Below the pieces are notes generated by a model, which searched no databases, was not told the origin of the DNA, and saw nothing but the letters and a program-made list of their open reading frames with translations. A DNA stretch of 64,000 bases. Source: Candidatus Zhuqueibacterota bacterium. Its GTDB lineage: Bacteria; BS750m-G25. Shown here piece after piece: positions 7,788-15,200 of this stretch. Position numbers and translations under genes: made by a program. The stretch is from contig JADHWK010000002.1 of the NCBI GenBank assembly GCA_016783505.1, positions 27,154-91,153 of the forward strand, written 5' to 3'. Within the stretch, counting starts at the first letter, position 1. Every line of letters starts with the position of its first letter.

Positions 7788-9068
7788 ATGAAGAGATTTT
7801 TAAGTATCCTGTTTGCTTTGTGCTTGAGCGGACTTTTGGCTTCCGCACCCTTGGCACAAACCAACAAGGTCAAGTACATCAAAAAGTACTATGACCCGGT
7901 TCTCGAGGAGATGAGGGAAAAAGCCAAAAAGGAAAAAGAGGAAAGCGATTCCTTAACCACCGAGATCCGTGACCGACAGAAGGAACGGAAGGAAGAAGAA
8001 CGAAAAGAGAAGGAGATCATCCGTTTCAATTTTGTCAAGGTCAAAAAACCCGCTTCTCCCGAGGTTTTTAAATCAGCATTCCACTTCTCCCCCATGCCCC
8101 AATTCCGCACCGGCACCTGCTGGAGCTTCTCCACCACCTCTTTCCTGGAATCGGAAGTAACCCGCCTGACCGGGCAAAAAATAAAACTCTCGGAAATGCA
8201 TACGGTTTACTACGAATACCTGGAAAAGGTGCGCCGCTACGTTCAGGAACGGGGCGACTCCGAGATGGGTCAGGGTTCCGAGGCCAACGCGGTCACCCGT
8301 ATCATCAAGAAATATGGCATGGTGCCGCGGGAGGTTTACCCCAGCCTGATGGATGAAGATGATCGCTACGAGCACACCCGACTCGCCAAGGAGATAAAAA
8401 ACTACCTGCGCTGGGTGGATAAGCACGGCTACTGGGACGAGGAGGGGGTTATCGCCGCGGTTAAGGCTATCCTGAACAGATACATGGGAGCCCCACCCAT
8501 CTCCTTTGAATACAACGGGGAGACGATGACCCCCCTGGAGTTCCTGCAGGACATCCTCAAACTGAACTCCGACGATTACGTGGGCGTGATGTCCACCCTC
8601 TCGCTCCCCTTTTACACCCAGGGCGAGTTCAAGGTGCCCGATAACTGGTGGCACAGCAAAGACTACTACAACGTTCCTTTAAAGGAGTGGTACGGCATCA
8701 TCAAGAGTGCGGTGAAAAAGGGCTACACCCTTACCATTGGCGGGGACGTGAGCGAGCCGGGCTACAACGGCTTTGAGGACGCTGCCATCGTTCCGGATTT
8801 TGACATCCCCCAGAAATATATCAATCAGGACTCACGGGAGTTCCGCTTCTACAACAAGACCAGCACCGATGACCACGGTATTCACCTGATCGGTTATGCT
8901 AAGGTCGGCGGCCGCGATTGGTTCCTGATCAAAGACTCAGCCCGCAGCTCCCGCCACGGCAAATTTAAGGGCTACTATTTCTACCGAGATGATTACATCA
9001 AGCTGAAGATGCTGACCTTCATGGTACACAAAGACGCCATGAAGGACATCCTGAAAAAGTTCAATTAA
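7788..9068 (+). CDS. Secreted C1B-like (bleomycin-hydrolase-type) papain-fold cysteine peptidase
   Basis: The protein has 426 residues, a clear signal peptide (residues 1-23, ending ASAPLAQ), and a charged Lys/Glu-rich helix at 35-78. The peptidase fold follows: the nucleophile Cys111 is in GTCWSF, and His363 in DDHGIHLIGY corresponds to the catalytic His. The third catalytic position, normally Asn in an ENSWG-type motif, reads IKDSARSS here, with Asp383 in place of Asn. Enzymes of this family are usually cytoplasmic aminopeptidases; the signal peptide indicates export to the periplasm or surface. The start has an AAAGGAGG ribosome site 8 bases upstream. GC content is higher than in the accessory DNA to its left, and it appears monocistronic. 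Confidence 0.85.
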   Translation: MKRFLSILFALCLSGLLASAPLAQTNKVKYIKKYYDPVLEEMREKAKKEKEESDSLTTEIRDRQKERKEEERKEKEIIRFNFVKVKKPASPEVFKSAFHFSPMPQFRTGTCWSFSTTSFLESEVTRLTGQKIKLSEMHTVYYEYLEKVRRYVQERGDSEMGQGSEANAVTRIIKKYGMVPREVYPSLMDEDDRYEHTRLAKEIKNYLRWVDKHGYWDEEGVIAAVKAILNRYMGAPPISFEYNGETMTPLEFLQDILKLNSDDYVGVMSTLSLPFYTQGEFKVPDNWWHSKDYYNVPLKEWYGIIKSAVKKGYTLTIGGDVSEPGYNGFEDAAIVPDFDIPQKYINQDSREFRFYNKTSTDDHGIHLIGYAKVGGRDWFLIKDSARSSRHGKFKGYYFYRDDYIKLKMLTFMVHKDAMKDILKKFN

Positions 9069-9204
9069 GCTTTGATGCAATTGATTTTTTCATGCCGCCG
9101 ATTTCGGTATATGCGGATTGCACCATAGTGTTCACCAACATCCTCCTTCGGCGGGGATACACTCGATACGTTATGGGAAATCGCGTGTATAGAGGGGTAA
9201 AATC

Positions 9205-9690
9205 ATGTCTGAAATAAGGTACAAGCCAATAGGAATCATTCATTCTCCGTTCAAAGAACCTTATGGTACACCTATACAATCAGCAGGGGCGCGGGGGATT
9301 GAAGGAGTCGTTGAGATATTTCCTGAGTATGCCGAAGGCCTCAAAGATATTGAAGGATTTTCGCATATTATTTTGATATACCATTTTCATCTATCCAAGG
9401 GGTTTTCCTTAAGGGTGAAGCCATATCTGGATGACCAGTTGCACGGAGTTTTTGTTACACGGGCACCGGCGCGACCGAACCCAATCGGCATATCAATAGT
9501 GCGCCTCGTCAGGATCGAAGGTGTAAAACTCTATATTCAGGATGTAGATATCGTAGATGGCACGCCCCTTTTGGACATTAAGCCTTATGTTCCAGAGTTT
9601 GATATACGAGAAGTAGATAATATAGGATGGCTTGAAAAAAATGTGAATAAGCTTCATAAGACAAAGGATGATGGGAGGTTTAAAAATTGA
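9205..9690 (+). CDS. trmO: TrmO, tRNA (t6A37) N6-methyltransferase
   Basis: This 161-residue protein belongs to the TsaA/YaeB (UPF0066) family. These enzymes use S-adenosylmethionine to methylate N6 of the threonylcarbamoyl-A37 of tRNA-Thr. Visible family motifs are PIGIIHSPF at the start, GFSHIILIYHFH at 52-63, the loop TRAPARPNPIGIS at about 91-103 and LLDIKPYVPEFD at 126-137. It covers the catalytic beta-barrel domain only and lacks the C-terminal extension of the E. coli protein, which is common outside gammaproteobacteria. A run of AGAGGGG lies just upstream of the ATG. There is no obvious operon partner. Confidence 0.92.
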   Translation: MSEIRYKPIGIIHSPFKEPYGTPIQSAGARGIEGVVEIFPEYAEGLKDIEGFSHIILIYHFHLSKGFSLRVKPYLDDQLHGVFVTRAPARPNPIGISIVRLVRIEGVKLYIQDVDIVDGTPLLDIKPYVPEFDIREVDNIGWLEKNVNKLHKTKDDGRFKN

Positions 9691-9784
9691 TTTATGCGAC
9701 TTCCGATAACAACGGCAGAGGGCTCCCCCGATAGCTCGGGGTCGCTCGAATTTGCCCCCGACAAATTTCATATACTCACAGAGA

Positions 9785-9985
9785 TCGGGGACGAAGCTCC
9801 TTTTAGAAATTGAACGGAAGGCAAGGGAGACTGGTAATAACAAAATCATCTTAGATGTAGAAACGAGTGACCAAAAAGCGGTTAAATTTTATTAGAGACA
9901 TGGATATATTATAGAAAAGGAAACGCCAACTTTTGAAATTAACGGAAAAATTTTTAAATTTTTTAGACTGTGTAAGATATTATAA
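9785..9985 (+). pseudogene. GNAT acetyltransferase remnant with in-frame UAG
   Basis: The frame reads GTKLLLEIERKARETGNNKI then LDVETSDQKAVKFY, a UAG at 9893-9895, then RHGYIIEKETPTFEINGKIF. These match the acetyl-CoA-binding and C-terminal segments of GNAT-family N-acetyltransferases, where Y-E-R-H-G-Y would be expected across the stop. The N-terminal half is missing or scrambled upstream. The gene therefore has at least one nonsense change and a 5' truncation. Confidence 0.6.
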
Positions 9986-10004
9986 TATAAAGAGGTAATG
10001 GGCA

Positions 10005-10562
10005 ATGCCCTGGATCAGTATCAAAGATGAGGGGAAAGCTACCGGACAGTTAAAGGAAATTTACGAAGAGCTTAAAGGAAAACGCGGCAAGATTTCAAAT
10101 ATTATGAGGGTTCAGAGTTTGAATCCCGGAGCTATGAAAGCCCATCTGAATCTTTATATTAACCTGATGTTCGGGCAATCGGGGTTATCCCGCGAGGACC
10201 GTGAAATGATCGCTGTTGTTGTTTCCGCCGCAAATGGCTGTGAATATTGTGTGAACCATCATGCAGAGTCTTTAAATCATTACTGGAAAGATAGTGAAAG
10301 AATACAGCAGTTTATAAAGGACTTCAACCCCCTTGAACTGGCTGAAAGGACGTCCCAAATGCTTAATTATGCGGTTAAATTGACTAAGACTCCAAAAGGG
10401 GTCCATCGGTCTGATATTTATGCTTTACGTGAATGCGGTTTTTCAGATGAGGATATCTTGAACATAAATTTGATAGTTAGTTATTTCAACTTTGTAAATC
10501 GGATTGCGAATGGTCTTGGGGTGGAATTCACGCCGGAAGAGGTACAAGGGTATAAACTATAA
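10005..10562 (+). CDS. Peroxidase-related AhpD/carboxymuconolactone-decarboxylase-like enzyme
   Basis: This 185-residue, all-helical protein of the alkylhydroperoxidase AhpD-like family carries the redox motif Cys79-Glu-Tyr-Cys82 followed by His85-His86, the proton-relay arrangement of AhpD. Length and the C-terminal FNFVNRIANGLGVE segment match the 'peroxidase-related enzyme' subgroup. The role is probably thiol-dependent peroxide reduction; the physiological reductant cannot be told from sequence. The start has GAGGTAATGGG upstream. It lies 14 bp before a second CxxC AhpD-like gene, so the two are probably co-transcribed. Confidence 0.88.
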   Translation: MPWISIKDEGKATGQLKEIYEELKGKRGKISNIMRVQSLNPGAMKAHLNLYINLMFGQSGLSREDREMIAVVVSAANGCEYCVNHHAESLNHYWKDSERIQQFIKDFNPLELAERTSQMLNYAVKLTKTPKGVHRSDIYALRECGFSDEDILNINLIVSYFNFVNRIANGLGVEFTPEEVQGYKL

Positions 10563-10576
10563 AGGAGATAAAAGCA

Positions 10577-10927
10577 ATGGGTGAGAGAGAGATTGAACAA
10601 TTCAAAGCGGAGCGAGCAAAACTGAACCAGATCGTGATGAAATACAGCGGCAGGAATATCAAGAGGTTCTACAGTCTCGATTCCCAGGTATTTAGTGAGG
10701 GCGTTCTTCCAAAGAAGATGAAGGAGTTGTTAGGTCTCGTTGCTTCGCTGGTACTGCGATGTGACGATTGTATTACGCATCACATCATTCGGTGTTATGA
10801 AGAGGGCGTGAAGGATGATGAACTTGAGGAGGCAGTTGCTATCGCCCTTATGGTAGGGGGATCAATTACTATTCCACATCTCAGGAGAGCCCTCCAGACA
10901 TGGGATCAATTGAAAGGGCAGGAATAG
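10577..10927 (+). CDS. Carboxymuconolactone-decarboxylase-like small thiol protein
   Basis: The protein has 116 residues, about the size of a single CMD domain. Cys62-Asp-Asp-Cys65 followed by His68-His69 reproduces the AhpD-type CxxC...H active site. The first 40 residues form a charged helix, typical of small CMD proteins. It has its own AAAGGAG ribosome site and follows the larger AhpD-like gene by 14 bp. The downstream GAF gene starts 20 bp after its stop, suggesting a three-gene redox operon. Confidence 0.85.
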   Translation: MGEREIEQFKAERAKLNQIVMKYSGRNIKRFYSLDSQVFSEGVLPKKMKELLGLVASLVLRCDDCITHHIIRCYEEGVKDDELEEAVAIALMVGGSITIPHLRRALQTWDQLKGQE

Positions 10928-10947
10928 TCCCCAAGAAAGGTGAGCTA

Positions 10948-11415
10948 ATGAGGGATAAAACGAAGTTGTTCCATTCTCTTCTCAATAGTGTGACAGAAAC
11001 TGTGAATGGCCCACGGGATAAAAACGAAAAACTTAATGTTATCTGCAAATTGCTAAAGGATAAGGTTCCCTATTATGATTGGGTGGGATTCTATTTAGTT
11101 TGCGAATCAAAAAGGGAACTTATTCTTGGCCCTTTTGCGGGAGAACCGACAGAACACGTTCGGATACCCTTCGGTGATGGTATTTGCGGCCAGGCAGCGG
11201 AGAGAAAAAAGCCGTTTATTGTACAGGATGTTTCAAAAGAGATAAACTATCTTGCGTGCAGTGTAAAAGTCAAATCTGAAATAGTGATTCCTATTTTCAA
11301 AAATGAAGGGATTATAGGGGAACTGGACATAGACTCCCACACCCTATCACCTTTTACTGAAGAAGACAGAAGATTCCTTGAAAATGTGTGTAAAATGGTA
11401 TCTGAGCTGTTCTAG
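10948..11415 (+). CDS. GAF-domain protein related to free methionine-(R)-sulfoxide reductase
   Basis: This single GAF domain has 155 residues. ATG 10948 is preferred because AGGTGAG precedes it; an upstream in-frame start at 10900 would overlap the previous gene. The core LGPFAGEP, GDGICGQA, YLACSVKVKSEIVIP and GELDIDS matches fRMsr proteins. Of the three fRMsr cysteines, two are kept with the family spacing of 24 (Cys80, Cys104); the first, ten residues before Cys80, is His70. It is therefore a plausible methionine-sulfoxide reductase variant or a redox/ligand-sensing GAF protein. Its place after two AhpD-like genes supports an oxidative-stress role. Confidence 0.75.
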   Translation: MRDKTKLFHSLLNSVTETVNGPRDKNEKLNVICKLLKDKVPYYDWVGFYLVCESKRELILGPFAGEPTEHVRIPFGDGICGQAAERKKPFIVQDVSKEINYLACSVKVKSEIVIPIFKNEGIIGELDIDSHTLSPFTEEDRRFLENVCKMVSELF

Positions 11416-11800
11416 ATGTCTTCATTATCTAAGATTTTAAAGTTTATGTCAAGTTTTTGCGCTGAAATCAAACTGTGCCACTTTGAAATTCGATCCCGAA
11501 AGTTAGGAACAAATCTTCAAAACCTGTTCCTGACAGGTTCAGGAATTCAAAATAACTCAAGGCTGAGTTGCTCTAGGCAAAGACTTTTTGGTTTGGAACA
11601 TTAGGATTTTGGTCATTGGAATTTGTTTCGGCCTATGGCTCGTAGAGCCAACAGCTCTGAGAGGTTTCGATATTCGTCCGCCGTAGGCGGATTCTTACTC
11701 ACTTCGTGCCTCGTCTGTTTGCCTGCCAGGTCCGTAGGAAGCTACGCTCCCAAGGAGGCGATGCTTCGCTAGAGGAGTAAGAGCTGGCATTAGGGGTCAA
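11416..11800. other. Intergenic region with several small hairpins, no gene seen
   Basis: This 385-bp region has no protein-like frame. It contains short perfect stems such as GGCTC-GTA-GAGCC and TCCGCC-GTA-GGCGGA. I looked for a cobalamin riboswitch ahead of the corrinoid-protein operon and did not find the B12-box consensus. Confidence 0.5.
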
Positions 11801-12460
11801 ATGAGCACATATATCCTGATGAAGATATTGGAATCCGCCCCGAGCAGGTATGACCGGGGCATTCGAATTCTTACGCTGGGAAGATTGGATAAAGTTTATG
11901 ATCGTTTAACGTCCCATATAAAAAGCGGGGAAAGGGTCCTTGACATTGGCTGTGGCACCGGAGCACTGTCACTTCGGGCGGCCCAGAAAGGCGCTAAAGT
12001 GAAAGGAATTGACGTCAATTCCCAGATGTTAGAAATCACCCAAAAGCGGGCAATGGAGGCGAATCTTACTCAGAATATGGAATTATGTGAGATGGGTGTT
12101 GCTGAGCTGGGAAGCGACGAATCTGAAAGCTACGACGCGGTGATGAGTGGTCTTTGTTTTTCTGAGTTGACGGAAGATGAATTAGCTTATTCCCTGAAAG
12201 AGCTGAGAAGAATATTGAAGCCGGGAGGCCTTCTGCTCATTGCTGATGAAGTAAGACCTAAAAGAATTTTAAAGAAGATGGTGAACTGGCTGATAAGGTT
12301 TCCCCTTGTCATCATTACTTACCTTATCACCCAAACGACTACAAAAGCTGTAAAGGAACTGCCTAAAAAGATAGAAGAATCAGGCTTTCTCATAGAATCG
12401 GTCACATTAAACAGAATGGGGAATTTTATCGAGTTAGTAACAAAAAGGCCTGAGAAATGA
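11801..12460 (+). CDS. CpaM-like SAM-dependent methyltransferase paired with an HgcAB-like fusion
   Basis: This 219-residue class I methyltransferase has motif I VLDIGCGTGALSLRAA at residues about 46-61, an acidic strand-2 end (GIDVN), and the post-motif region LKPGGLLLIADE at about 144-155. A hydrophobic stretch RFPLVIITYLIT follows near 170. The gene overlaps the downstream HgcAB-like gene by four bases (ATGA), implying translational coupling. NCBI family naming uses CpaM, corrinoid-protein-associated methyltransferase, for enzymes in this position; the assignment rests on this pairing plus the fold. The substrate is unknown, but a methyl-transfer step involving the corrinoid protein is the natural inference. 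Confidence 0.75.
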   Translation: MSTYILMKILESAPSRYDRGIRILTLGRLDKVYDRLTSHIKSGERVLDIGCGTGALSLRAAQKGAKVKGIDVNSQMLEITQKRAMEANLTQNMELCEMGVAELGSDESESYDAVMSGLCFSELTEDELAYSLKELRRILKPGGLLLIADEVRPKRILKKMVNWLIRFPLVIITYLITQTTTKAVKELPKKIEESGFLIESVTLNRMGNFIELVTKRPEK

Positions 12461-13602
12461 ATCCCTTTAGTTATATTGTTGTGAATGTAGTTGAAATCTT
12501 GCTGAGGGTTGTTCCTCTTCCCTGCAGGGCAGGTTTGGTTAAAATAGGGAATCCGGAGCGGCACTCGCCTGTTTTCTTAACCTGCAATTATCATCTGACT
12601 GTAGAGAGGGTAAAAAGAGCATTGAAGGGGGTTGATTGTTATCTTCTTGTTGCTAATAGCCGGGGAATCAACGTGTGGTGTGCGGCGGCCGATGGCCATT
12701 TCACCAATCACGATGTTATCTCAGTTCTTAAAACCAGTGGAATTGAAGAACTGGTAGATCACAGAAATGTGATAATGCCCCAACTGGCTGCCACCGGTGT
12801 TGAGGCCAAAATTATTCATAAGAAATCAGGATGGAAGACTATCTGGGGGCCGGTTTATGCCAAAGATATTCCCCTTTTCATACAAAACAATCTCAAGAAA
12901 ACCCCGGAAATACGGGAAGTTGAGTTTCCTCTGACCCAACGTATTGAATTAGCTGCCAGTTGGGCATTTCCGATTTCCATATTCTTAGCTCTCATCATAA
13001 TTCCATTTTGGCCTGAAGCGATTTTCCCCATCATTCTTATGATTTGGGGGTTGTCCTTCTTAATCTTCATGTCTTTTCCCCTTTATAGCCGGTGGCTAAG
13101 TTCTGAGGGAAAGAGGATTGGCCTTATCTTCTTCGATTTTGGGCGAGGAGGATTTCAACTAATCCTATGGTGTTTACTTATTATTGGGATTATTGCTTAT
13201 AGTCATTTATTTGTAGAGTTTAGTTGGGGATTTATTTTTCGCTGGGGTTTTATTTCATTCATTGTTGTTCTCGTGCTAAGCCTTGATCTAATGGGCAGTA
13301 CCCCTGTATATCATAGCGGCTTACATGAAGATAGATTGCTAAAAGTCATTCTTGATGAGAAGAAATGCAGGGGGGCTGGTTTTTGCGAGCAGGTTTGCCC
13401 CAGGAATTGCTATGGGGTGGATAGCAACCGGCATATGGCGGCAATGCCGAAAACCGAACGCTGTGTTCAATGCGGGGCCTGTATCGTCCAATGCCCCTTC
13501 AATGCCTTGTATTTTAAAAATCCCAAGGGGGAAATAATACTCCCGGATACCATCAGAAAATTTAAGTTAAACCTTTTAGGCAAGCGTCTAAGGGAGAAAT
13601 GA
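12457..13602 (+). CDS. HgcAB-like fusion: corrinoid-binding membrane protein with C-terminal 2[4Fe-4S] ferredoxin
   Basis: The protein has 381 residues. The N-terminal domain carries Asn72-Val-Trp-Cys75-Ala-Ala-Ala-Asp-Gly-His-Phe82. This aligns with the HgcA cap-helix motif NVWCAAGKG, whose Cys is the lower ligand to cobalt in mercury methylation. About four membrane helices follow (168-184, 188-208, 234-250, 258-277). The C-terminus is a ferredoxin with clusters Cys304/310/314/318 and Cys336/339/342/346, corresponding to HgcB but without the terminal cysteine pair of HgcB. It is therefore a fused HgcA-HgcB homologue with GK changed to AD in the motif. As I recall, fused relatives tested in other organisms did not methylate mercury, so corrinoid methyl transfer with another substrate is likelier. 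Confidence 0.82.
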   Translation: MNPFSYIVVNVVEILLRVVPLPCRAGLVKIGNPERHSPVFLTCNYHLTVERVKRALKGVDCYLLVANSRGINVWCAAADGHFTNHDVISVLKTSGIEELVDHRNVIMPQLAATGVEAKIIHKKSGWKTIWGPVYAKDIPLFIQNNLKKTPEIREVEFPLTQRIELAASWAFPISIFLALIIIPFWPEAIFPIILMIWGLSFLIFMSFPLYSRWLSSEGKRIGLIFFDFGRGGFQLILWCLLIIGIIAYSHLFVEFSWGFIFRWGFISFIVVLVLSLDLMGSTPVYHSGLHEDRLLKVILDEKKCRGAGFCEQVCPRNCYGVDSNRHMAAMPKTERCVQCGACIVQCPFNALYFKNPKGEIILPDTIRKFKLNLLGKRLREK

Positions 13603-13604
13603 GA

Positions 13605-13627
13605 AAAGCCGGGCTTGACCCGGCTTT
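13605..13627. terminator. Intrinsic terminator after the HgcAB-like gene
   Basis: A 9-bp perfect stem AAAGCCGGG / CCCGGCTTT with a CTTGA loop begins 3 bases after the stop codon and is followed by TGTTGT. The A-rich start could also serve the opposite strand. Confidence 0.8.
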
Positions 13628-13751
13628 GTTGTCTCTGGAGTTGGGCTTACATCATTTCAAAACGGAGAAATGTTGATAATAATGTCCATCTGTTGGAAGC
13701 GGGGTCTTACCTGTTTAAAGGTATTTAGTTGAAGTGAAGAATGTTGGGGGG

Positions 13752-14432
13752 TTAAAACACCCATTCAGCAACTAAAATCCCTGTCGCTCCGTGATGGAAA
13801 GAATGGACTTTCAGTTCAGATAGATCAAATTTGGAAATTACCCCCCTTAATCCCCCCTCCCCCATGAATTGCTTAAAGTTCCTGAAGTGATCCCCGCCAG
13901 CCTTCCTTTCAACGGCTCTCTGGACCAAAGCTATCATCTTAGAAATCGGGGTTGTGGGAACGACATAGTCAGCGATGAGGAGCTTACCTCCCGATGTGGT
14001 AACTCTATGGGCTTCTCCTAAAACCCGTTTTCTATCATCCGGGGTTTTTTCGTGCAGGGCAAAGGATAAAATTACGCAGTCAAAGGTTCGGTCCTCAAAG
14101 TGCAGATGCCTCGCATCTTCCCTGAAATAATGAATGCCGCCCGGACTACTTTCCCTGGCCATCCGGATCATCGCTTCGGAAGAATCAACCCCTGAGACCC
14201 GGAACCCTTTATTATGAAGAAGAATGCACTGCGCCCCCGTTCCACAGCATAAATCAAGGATATTCTGAAAGCTAAATCTTTCTGCAATGGCAACTATCTC
14301 CTTCTTTATAGACCTTAACACGGGCTCAAGGAGGTAACCATAAACCCATGTTGAATATTCGTAATCAGCTTTCGGCTTGGTTACCGCCTCAGGTACGCTT
14401 CGCACTATGATTGTAGATGTTTCCGTATTCAT
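13752..14432 (-). CDS. Class I SAM-dependent methyltransferase (UbiE/type-11-like)
   Basis: This 226-residue protein has motif I ILDLCCGTGAQCILL, then SGVDSSEAMI, CVILSFALHE and GKLLIADYVVP, the standard order of type-11 methyltransferases. The start is ATG 14432, overlapping the permease stop by four bases (ATGA); a longer frame reaching 14729 is a shadow of the permease gene. The methyl acceptor is unknown. Coupling to an ArsP-like permease raises the possibility of metalloid or organometal handling, but the cysteines of ArsM are not evident, so this is only context. Confidence 0.8.
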   Translation of the reverse strand: MNTETSTIIVRSVPEAVTKPKADYEYSTWVYGYLLEPVLRSIKKEIVAIAERFSFQNILDLCCGTGAQCILLHNKGFRVSGVDSSEAMIRMARESSPGGIHYFREDARHLHFEDRTFDCVILSFALHEKTPDDRKRVLGEAHRVTTSGGKLLIADYVVPTTPISKMIALVQRAVERKAGGDHFRNFKQFMGEGGLRGVISKFDLSELKVHSFHHGATGILVAEWVF

Positions 14433-14965
14433 AGGACAGTGCGGGAAAAGAACATCTGGGCGATTATTCCGGCGATGGGGGGAAAGATGAAGGTGCAGGC
14501 CAGGCGGATGGCGGTAAACTTCCAGCCCAGGATTCCCACCTCCATGGGCAACCGAGCGATGGCCCACAGGGACCATCCGGTCAGGAAGGCCACCATGGTC
14601 CCCACCCCGGCCCCGGACTTTAACAACCCGGCCACGATGGGCAGGCTCACATAGGGCCCCCCTGGGGATATTCCCCCGGCTATGGTTCCCAAAATAATCC
14701 CCCTTAAGCCCGATCCCGCCCCCACCCATTTTGACAAAAATTCCTGGGGGAGAAGGACCCGAATCATTCCGGCCACGATAAGGGCGAAAACCAGTAGGGG
14801 CAGCATTTGAACGATCATGCCCGCTGCGGATTTCAATCCAACAACGTGCTGGCCTCCACCCTTGGTGTAGCCCAAAAAGAATAAAACCGCTGCCAGGACT
14901 CCCATGATAATCGTCGGTATCAGCATATTTGCGTTCCTCTTTTGTTTTTTATTTTTATCGTTCAT
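14429..14965 (-). CDS. Half-size permease of the DUF318/ArsP-like family
   Basis: Of its 178 residues, the first 15 are basic and lie on the cytoplasmic side. Then come about four or five hydrophobic helices with small-residue motifs (GTIAGGISPGGPYVSLPIVA) that match one repeat of the PF03773 permease family; full-length members have two such repeats. ATG 14965 is preferred to the TTG nine bases upstream. Half-length members probably dimerise. It is translationally coupled to the methyltransferase. ArsP members export organoarsenicals, but the substrate here is not known. Confidence 0.7.
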   Translation of the reverse strand: MNDKNKKQKRNANMLIPTIIMGVLAAVLFFLGYTKGGGQHVVGLKSAAGMIVQMLPLLVFALIVAGMIRVLLPQEFLSKWVGAGSGLRGIILGTIAGGISPGGPYVSLPIVAGLLKSGAGVGTMVAFLTGWSLWAIARLPMEVGILGWKFTAIRLACTFIFPPIAGIIAQMFFSRTVL

Positions 14966-15080
14966 TGATCCCAACCAGAGTAGATTCCGGCGGATGACCC
15001 ACCACTAAAAATTGGCAGGCAGGCAACATCTAACACAGGCAAAAATAACACATTTATTTAAAAAATGCAATTGAAAAATA

Positions 15081-15110
15081 AAAAAGCGATACCCTTGGGT
15101 ACGGCTTTTT
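15081..15110. terminator. Bidirectional intrinsic terminator
   Basis: AAAAAGC-ga-TACCC-tt-GGGTA-cg-GCTTTTT forms a 12-bp stem with a 2-nt bulge on each side. The A-run and T-run allow termination on both strands. It lies downstream of the CBM9-like lipoprotein gene (minus strand). Confidence 0.75.
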
Positions 15111-15200
15111 TTGCTTTTTGAATTTTATGGCAATTTACAAGCTCTAACGTAGGTGTCCCCAATTGATCCTATCCATCGCACCTTTTTTCAACTGATCTTC

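Noticed and set aside
8073..8654. 193-codon minus-strand frame opposite the cysteine peptidase
   Set aside because: It is a shadow of the high-GC coding strand; the peptidase has a signal peptide, catalytic residues and a ribosome site.
11416..11800. Cobalamin riboswitch ahead of the HgcAB-like operon
   Set aside because: No B12-box or conserved core found; only simple short hairpins are present.
14433..14729. N-terminal 99-codon extension of the methyltransferase frame
   Set aside because: It overlaps the permease in another frame and is Gly/Arg/His-rich non-protein text; the ATGA overlap at 14432 marks the true start.
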